Shown here: in pieces, positions 59,150 to 64,000 of the stretch
Numbering within the stretch: the stretch's first letter is position 1
How the letters are laid out: each line of letters opens with the position of its first letter
Origin: Prevotella melaninogenica
GTDB taxonomy: Bacteria > Bacteroidota > Bacteroidia > Bacteroidales > Bacteroidaceae
Assembly (NCBI RefSeq): GCF_018127925.1
Contig: NZ_CP072347.1
Coordinates: 746,501 to 810,500 of the forward strand
Length of the DNA: 64,000 nucleotides
Direction of reading: 5' to 3'
Program-made: the position numbers and the translations under genes
The notes under the pieces: model-generated
Database searches by the model: none
The model's input: the letters and a program-made list of their open reading frames with translations, nothing else
What the model was told of the DNA's origin: nothing

Positions 59150-59764
59150 TTATCTCAAGTCTATAATCTCAGCAGATGGATGACTTTTCTTATTAAAAGT
59201 AAAAATAGCATCAGAAAGATTCTTACGCTGGATGTCAGAGACTGTTATAGTAGTCCACTTGTTAGCCTGTTTGATCTTGATTTTCTGCAACTGATAAGCT
59301 TTATTGACTGTTACATATGCCTCTGGGATATTGCGTTTAGGATTGGTAGCCTTCATGTGTACTACGTAAGCACCACCCTCTGTTGTCATAGAGAGGTTGT
59401 AGCCCTGACGATACAGTGTCATCAATGCGTAAGGATTCATTGAAAGGCGTTGCGCCTCTGTAGGTGTAGAAACGTTCACCTCGTCAGTTGACTTCATATA
59501 TGACCATTGTGTCGTACCATTAAACCATACGGTTGTCTGTGGAGTAGTAGCAACAAATTTAGTTCCTTTCACAGAAATAGTGCCCGATGCCCTGCCAACA
59601 GAACCTGGTCTGGAGAGGGCAAAGTGGGCAGTAAAACCGCCTAAATTAGACACTTTTGCAGTAGCTTTATCCAGGCATGCCTTTGCTTGATTAGCATTTT
59701 GTGCTACTATACTATTTGTCATAAAGATGGCAACGAACAATAATAAATATTTAATCTGCTTCAT
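59150..59764 (-). CDS. LolA-like outer-membrane lipoprotein carrier protein
   Basis: A 204-residue periplasmic protein with signal peptide (about 1-21, IVAQ) and a single LolA/LppX-type half-barrel: alternating strands (GTKFVATTPQTTVWFNGTTQW, EVNVSTPTEAQRLSMNPYAL) as seen in Bacteroidetes LolA-like proteins. It likely ferries lipoproteins or another lipid ligand across the periplasm. It lies 42 bp after ftsK in the same orientation and directly before the DUF5687 gene, so ftsK, lolA-like and DUF5687 probably form one operon. Confidence 0.82.
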   Translation of the reverse strand: MKQIKYLLLFVAIFMTNSIVAQNANQAKACLDKATAKVSNLGGFTAHFALSRPGSVGRASGTISVKGTKFVATTPQTTVWFNGTTQWSYMKSTDEVNVSTPTEAQRLSMNPYALMTLYRQGYNLSMTTEGGAYVVHMKATNPKRNIPEAYVTVNKAYQLQKIKIKQANKWTTITVSDIQRKNLSDAIFTFNKKSHPSAEIIDLR

Positions 59765-59806
59765 AGTTTTATCGTTTTAATGATTTTATCCGTATATGTA
59801 AAAACT

Positions 59807-62272
59807 TTATTGCCCACGCAGGATTGTAAGAAGGTTGTCAAGACTTACCTCATCACTTATCAATACTTCACGTGGTTTTGAACCTTTTGCCGCACCCACG
59901 ATACCAGCTTTTTCCATTTGATCCATTAGGCGACCAGCCCGGTTGTAACCAATAGACAGTCGACGCTGTATCATACTTGTTGAACCCTGCTGGGATACAA
60001 CGATAGCTCGTGCTGCCTCCTCAAACAATGGGTCAAGAGTTTGTGCGTCCAGTGAGCCACCACCAGCAGCTTCATCCTCAGACAAAGGCTCTGGGATTTC
60101 CATTGGACGGACAGGTCCTAACTGGTTAGCAATGAACTTTGTGATGTTCTCTACTTCTGGTGTATCCACGAAAGCACATTGTACGCGGACAGGGTCAGCA
60201 CCATTGAGATAAAGCATATCACCTCGTCCAACGAGCTGTTGTGCGCCTGGTCGATCAAGAATGATACGTGAATCCATCATCGCTCCAACACGGAAAGCAA
60301 TACGTCCTGGGAAGTTTGCTTTGATATTACCTGTGATAATAGATGTTGTTGGTCGCTGGGTTGCAATAATCATGTGAATACCGATGGCACGTGCCAGCTG
60401 TGCGATACGGGTGATAGGCATTTCTACTTCCTTACCAGCAGTAAGAATCAAGTCACCAAACTCGTCAATGATGACAACGATATATGGCATAAACTCATGT
60501 CCTTCCTCTGGATTCAGTTCATGTCTAAGGAATTTCTGGTTGTATTCCTTTATGTTTCTAACACGAGCTGCTTTCAGCAGGTCATAACGCTCGTCCATAA
60601 GTACACATAGACCTTTTAGCGTCTTTACAACTTTCTGAACATCTGTGATGATTGGCTCTTCCTCATTCTCCTCAACAGCAGCCATAAATGGTTTTGCAAT
60701 TGGAGAATAGACGCTGAACTCCACTTTCTTAGGGTCAACGAGTACAATCTTCAGTTCGTTTGGGTGCTTCTTATAGAGTAGGGAGGTGATGATAGCATTC
60801 AGACCAACTGACTTACCCTGTCCAGTAGCACCTGCAACAAGTAAGTGAGGAATCTTAGCAAGATCTACCATGTACACCTCATTGGTAATAGTCTTACCTA
60901 ATGCAATCGGCAACTCCATTGTTGACTCCTGGAACTTACGTGAGTTTAGAATAGAGAACATTGATACGATGTTGGGTTTAGCATTTGGAACCTCAATACC
61001 AATTGTACCCTTACCCGGCATAGGAGCTATGATACGAATACCGATAGCTGCCAAACTCAGTGCAATATCGTCTTCAAGGTTTTTAATCTTAGAGATTCTA
61101 ATACCCTGTGCAGGGGTAATTTCATAAAGAGTAATTGTCGGACCGACAGTTGCACGAATACTACGAATCTGTACGCCAAAGTCATTTAGAACTTTGATAA
61201 TACGATCTTTGTTAGCTTCTAACTCTTCTTGGCTTACATAGTTAGTCTTAGAATCAGAAGCATATTCTCTCAACAAATCAAGTGAAGGGAACTTCCACTT
61301 TGTGAAAGGTTCACGAGGATTGATTGGTGTCAGTGGAAGGTTGTTACTTGCGAGTGTCTTGCTATTTGCTTTTTCTTCAACTTTCTTCTCCTCAATCTCA
61401 AAGCCTGGGGTAATATTGTTTGGTGTCTTTGTTCCCTTTTCATTGCCATAGGACGAGTTGAGCGTGTCTGGCTCTTGTGGAGTGGTTGTTGGCTCTGTTG
61501 GTAAGTCAATAGGTTCAGCGAGAGTAGGATCAACGTGTTCTATTGTCTCTACTGGTTCATCTTCTATTATAACCTCATCGTTATAGAGATCTTCTGTGCT
61601 ATCGCTTTTGCTGCCATGTACCACTGTAAACTTCACCTTGTCACGGATGTAACCAAAAGGATTTATCATCTTGCGTACGACGGTAATTGTTTCAGAGGTG
61701 ATATAGGTAAGATAAGCTAACATGACAATTACCAAGATAGCTATCAATCCCGGTGAACCAACAAGATTCTCCATATATTGTACACAGAAAGCTCCATGGT
61801 CTCCGCCAGGATTATATATTTGATCTCCCAGTAATGGCGTGAGGACTTTTGCAAAAGTAACAGAGGACCAAATCATTACCAAAGCCATTCCCATGAACCA
61901 TTTCGTTAAGTTCAGTTTCTTGTAAGCTCCCATCATGCGAAGTCCACAAAGGGCAATGAAGGCAGGAATGATAAAGGCAGGAATACCAAAACAGCGGGAA
62001 ATAAGTCCGTATGAAATGATTGCGCCAAGCGAACCGCATGTATTTTGGAAAACTCTATTTGTATTCTCCACCTCTCCCGGGCGAAGGTCGGTAACTAAAC
62101 TTTGGTCTGCTGCACCAGTACTGAAATAGCTGAAAAAAGCGACACAGATGTAGATAGCAACGCATAAAAGGATAAGTCCAGCAACAAATCCTGTTTTGTC
62201 GTTAATAATGTTATTTAGTCCGATCGCCTCGGTGAAAGTCTTGCTTTTCTGTGTTGTTTTCTTTTTTGCCAT
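59807..62272 (-). CDS. ftsK: DNA translocase FtsK/SpoIIIE
   Basis: An 821-residue septal DNA pump. The N-terminus has about four membrane helices (about 30-50, 80-110, 125-145, 170-195), a Pro/Thr/Glu-rich linker (about 220-310), then the alpha and RecA-like beta motor domains with Walker A GATGQGKS at 481-488 and Walker B VVIIDEFGDL further on, and the C-terminal gamma winged-helix domain (STSMIQRRLSIGYNRAGRLMDQME) that reads KOPS-like DNA signals. Complete. A TACTTTTG promoter element is at 62296-62303, divergent from the exonuclease gene. Confidence 0.97.
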   Translation of the reverse strand: MAKKKTTQKSKTFTEAIGLNNIINDKTGFVAGLILLCVAIYICVAFFSYFSTGAADQSLVTDLRPGEVENTNRVFQNTCGSLGAIISYGLISRCFGIPAFIIPAFIALCGLRMMGAYKKLNLTKWFMGMALVMIWSSVTFAKVLTPLLGDQIYNPGGDHGAFCVQYMENLVGSPGLIAILVIVMLAYLTYITSETITVVRKMINPFGYIRDKVKFTVVHGSKSDSTEDLYNDEVIIEDEPVETIEHVDPTLAEPIDLPTEPTTTPQEPDTLNSSYGNEKGTKTPNNITPGFEIEEKKVEEKANSKTLASNNLPLTPINPREPFTKWKFPSLDLLREYASDSKTNYVSQEELEANKDRIIKVLNDFGVQIRSIRATVGPTITLYEITPAQGIRISKIKNLEDDIALSLAAIGIRIIAPMPGKGTIGIEVPNAKPNIVSMFSILNSRKFQESTMELPIALGKTITNEVYMVDLAKIPHLLVAGATGQGKSVGLNAIITSLLYKKHPNELKIVLVDPKKVEFSVYSPIAKPFMAAVEENEEEPIITDVQKVVKTLKGLCVLMDERYDLLKAARVRNIKEYNQKFLRHELNPEEGHEFMPYIVVIIDEFGDLILTAGKEVEMPITRIAQLARAIGIHMIIATQRPTTSIITGNIKANFPGRIAFRVGAMMDSRIILDRPGAQQLVGRGDMLYLNGADPVRVQCAFVDTPEVENITKFIANQLGPVRPMEIPEPLSEDEAAGGGSLDAQTLDPLFEEAARAIVVSQQGSTSMIQRRLSIGYNRAGRLMDQMEKAGIVGAAKGSKPREVLISDEVSLDNLLTILRGQ

Positions 62273-62295
62273 TTATCGTTGTTCTTTTATCCTTG

Positions 62296-62303
62296 CAAAA
62301 GTA
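62296..62303 (-). promoter_or_regulatory. -7 promoter element of ftsK
   Basis: The minus strand reads TACTTTTG, 24 bp upstream of the ATG. Confidence 0.5.
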
Positions 62304-62346
62304 ATAAATAAGTGCCACATAAGTGCCGTTTTTCAAACTTTTTTTT

Positions 62347-62354
62347 TAATTTTG
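62347..62354 (+). promoter_or_regulatory. -7 promoter element of the exonuclease gene
   Basis: TAATTTTG, 10 bp before ATG 62364. It rules out the longer frame from 62196. Confidence 0.55.
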
Positions 62355-62363
62355 CAAGTTAGT

Positions 62364-63050
62364 ATGCAATCTAAAATGAGTACAGTATTATACAATAGAT
62401 TTGATAAGAGTAAAATATCACAGTTGCCAAGGGTTACCTTCCCAGGGAAGATAGTCGTTGTCTTAAATGAAGTTGAAGCTGAGAAAGCGGTTAATTATCT
62501 GCTTTCTAAGGATATCATCGGCATCGACACGGAGACGCGTCCTGTCTTCAAAAAAGGGCAACGTCGCAAAGTAGCACTCTTGCAGGCTTGCGATCGTGAT
62601 GTCTGTTTTCTCTTTCGATTAAATATCATAGGTGTACCAGATTGTATTAAACGTTTTCTTGAAGATACAACAGTGCCAAAGGTGGGACTCTCATTGAGTG
62701 ATGATATCTTGATGTTACATCAGCGTGTAGACTTTAAACCAGGTTTTTTTATCGACCTCCAAGACTATGTTAAGGCGTTGGGTATTGAAGATATGAGCCT
62801 TCAGAAACTTTATGCTAATGTTTTCCATGAGCGTATCACGAAGCGTGAACAGTTATCGAACTGGGAGAATGAGATATTGAATGACAAGCAGAAAATCTAT
62901 GCTTCTACAGATGCTTGGACATGTATTAAACTCTATGAGCGTCTGCATGAATTGAAACATAGTGGTAATTACGAACTCGTAGTAGTCCCTCCCAAGGTAA
63001 AACCCACACCAGAAGAAGCGAGGAATACATCAGAAGTGACATCAAAATAA
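62364..63050 (+). CDS. DEDDy-type 3'-5' exonuclease domain protein
   Basis: A 228-residue cytosolic protein (224 if it starts at ATG 62376). The fold is RNase D/WRN-like: exo I IGIDTET (Asp and Glu ligands), exo II around VGLSLSDD and exo III YASTDAWTCIKLYE with the Tyr-x3-Asp pattern. There are no HRDC or polymerase domains, so it is a stand-alone exonuclease acting on RNA or DNA ends; the substrate is not known. The rlmI-like methyltransferase follows 148 bp downstream, beyond competing hairpins. Confidence 0.88.
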   Translation: MQSKMSTVLYNRFDKSKISQLPRVTFPGKIVVVLNEVEAEKAVNYLLSKDIIGIDTETRPVFKKGQRRKVALLQACDRDVCFLFRLNIIGVPDCIKRFLEDTTVPKVGLSLSDDILMLHQRVDFKPGFFIDLQDYVKALGIEDMSLQKLYANVFHERITKREQLSNWENEILNDKQKIYASTDAWTCIKLYERLHELKHSGNYELVVVPPKVKPTPEEARNTSEVTSK

Positions 63051-63077
63051 CGTCTCTATGTAAATTATTATCGTAGA

Positions 63078-63145
63078 GATAAATATTTTTTTTCATGAAG
63101 AAAAAGATTTCTTTTCACGTAAATAAATATTTATCTTCATGAAAA
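63078..63145 (+). promoter_or_regulatory. two overlapping inverted repeats (terminator or alternative hairpins)
   Basis: GATAAATATTT (63078-63088) pairs with AAATATTTATC (63125-63135); TTTTCATGAAGA (63090-63101) pairs with TCTTCATGAAAA (63134-63145). The two stems are nearly mutually exclusive. Confidence 0.45.
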
Positions 63146-63198
63146 TAATTCGCAAATCGCCAAGAAGCGGAAACCAATAAACTCTAAAAAGGAACTTT

Positions 63199-64000
63199 AT
63201 GTATAAGCAAGTATATTTGAAAAGGGGCAAAGAAGAGAGTCTTCTTCGTTACCATCCATGGATTTTCTCAGGTGCTATCAACAAGATTGAAGAAGGACTT
63301 GAGGAAGGCGATATTGTGCGTGTTATGACGCATGAAAAGAAGTTTATTGCTGTCGGGCACTTCCAAATTGGTTCTATTGCAGTCCGTGTTCTCTCGTTCC
63401 ACGACGTAAAGATAGATGATAAGTTTTGGGAAAGTCGTTTGAAAGCGGCTTTTCAAGTTCGTCAGGCTATTGGTGTTATTCGGGAAGAATCAACAGGAGT
63501 AGGACTGTTCCCAAACACAACTTATCGTCTTGTTCATGGTGAGGGCGACAATCTTCCTGGATTGATTATTGATATATATGGCAAGACTGCTGTTATGCAA
63601 GCTCATTCAGTTGGTATGCATGTATGCCGTGAGGAGATTGCGAAAGCCCTTGTTAAGGTGATGGGCGATAAGTTGGATAGCATCTATTATAAGAGTGAAA
63701 CAACTCTTCCTTTTAAGGCGGACCTTGGTCAGGAGAATGGTTTTATCTATGGAGAAACTGACAATAACATTGCGATTGAGAATGGCTTAAAGTTCCATAT
63801 AGACTGGTTGAAAGGTCAGAAAACTGGTTTCTTCATTGATCAGCGTGAGAACCGCTCTCTCTTGGAGTATTATGCGAAGGGAAGAAGTGTACTAAATATG
63901 TTCTGTTACACGGGCGGCTTCTCTGTTTATGCTATGCGTGGCGGTGCAGAAGTGGTGCATTCTGTGGATAGTTCTGCTAAGGCTATTGAATTGACGAATA
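63199..64000 (+). CDS. RlmI-like class I rRNA (cytosine) methyltransferase (partial, 3' end outside window)
   Basis: The ATG at 63199 opens 267 codons that run off the right edge. An N-terminal PUA domain (about residues 1-75, RYHPWIFSGAINKIEEGLEEGDIV) is followed by the EEHEH-like middle part (GLFPNTTYRLVHGEGDNLPGL) and the start of the Rossmann methyltransferase domain: DWLKGQKTGFFIDQRENR and the SAM motif VLNMFCYTGGFSVYA. This order matches RlmI/YccW, which makes m5C1962 in 23S rRNA. Substrate assignment is by family. Confidence 0.92.
   Translation, partial: MYKQVYLKRGKEESLLRYHPWIFSGAINKIEEGLEEGDIVRVMTHEKKFIAVGHFQIGSIAVRVLSFHDVKIDDKFWESRLKAAFQVRQAIGVIREESTGVGLFPNTTYRLVHGEGDNLPGLIIDIYGKTAVMQAHSVGMHVCREEIAKALVKVMGDKLDSIYYKSETTLPFKADLGQENGFIYGETDNNIAIENGLKFHIDWLKGQKTGFFIDQRENRSLLEYYAKGRSVLNMFCYTGGFSVYAMRGGAEVVHSVDSSAKAIELTN

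Noticed and set aside
62196-62363. N-terminal extension of the exonuclease to 62196
   Set aside because: It overlaps the divergent ftsK start and lies upstream of the TAATTTTG promoter element.

Overview
The window looks like chromosome from an oral-type Prevotella or a close Bacteroidales relative. Supporting signs are AT-rich DNA, many promoters with the Bacteroidetes -7 motif TAnnTTTG, no strong Shine-Dalgarno sequences, a SusC/SusD pair under ECF-sigma/FecR control, fimbrillin-like lipoproteins, a DPP5-like S9 peptidase and a two-domain Nfn/glutamate-synthase-like flavoprotein. The genus is inferred from gene content, not from a marker gene.

Layout. 1-3050: a partial SDR gene, tRNA-Ser(GGA), and a two-gene unit (cyclase-like/HTH protein plus DUF3307 membrane protein) behind an array of CAAG-N-CTTG palindromes. 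3164-10814: pyrG, yidC and an S9 peptidase packed together, then a 61-bp tandem repeat and an MFSD1-like MFS transporter. 11839-15076: an Lrp regulator and an ExbB/ExbD/ExbD set (TonB energisation). 15816-20389: a lipoprotein, a carboxyltransferase lacking the biotinyl lysine, an HD hydrolase, an RluA-type pseudouridine synthase and a 51-residue membrane protein. 20737-28051: FecR, ECF sigma factor, STN-containing SusC-like receptor and SusD-like lipoprotein, a complete cell-surface signalling and uptake unit.

28291-31794 and 42584-44871 hold two paralogous cassettes of the same design: a leader reading frame running through a (CT)n microsatellite (13 and 17 units), a 66-70-residue peptide ending in WED, and a fimbrillin-like lipoprotein with a C-terminal FISUMP/C-lectin-like domain. 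This is the best candidate here for an undescribed, phase-variable surface system. The first lipoprotein also has a GC- and AAC-rich 3' end that resembles the variable region of a diversity-generating retroelement target. A 164-bp MITE with Tn5/IS4-like ends sits just behind it.

32027-46663 is a host-glycan (mucin-type) utilisation region. An operon of MFS transporter, nagB, degenerate NagB-PIG-L fusion, sialidase (GH33) and a GH123-like enzyme is transcribed leftward. Two near-identical GH29 alpha-L-fucosidase genes flank an IS4-family insertion sequence and the second CT-repeat cassette. The GH123 frame has no start or signal peptide of its own and is joined to the sialidase through an A9 slippery tract. 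These enzymes could release sialic acid, fucose and hexosamines that the NagB branch sends to glycolysis.

46910-64000 is mostly housekeeping: a P-loop/DJ-1 fusion, a LytTR regulator with a NAGPA-like protein, a SanA-like protein, pgk and queC (divergent), the Nfn-like fusion, serS, DUF5687, LolA-like and FtsK genes, a DEDDy exonuclease and a partial rlmI-like methyltransferase. Several dispersed repeat families (four copies of a roughly 100-bp element, palindromic GGTGCT elements and a CCCCTCC palindrome family) occupy the intergenic gaps. One of them has entered a coding linker in frame.
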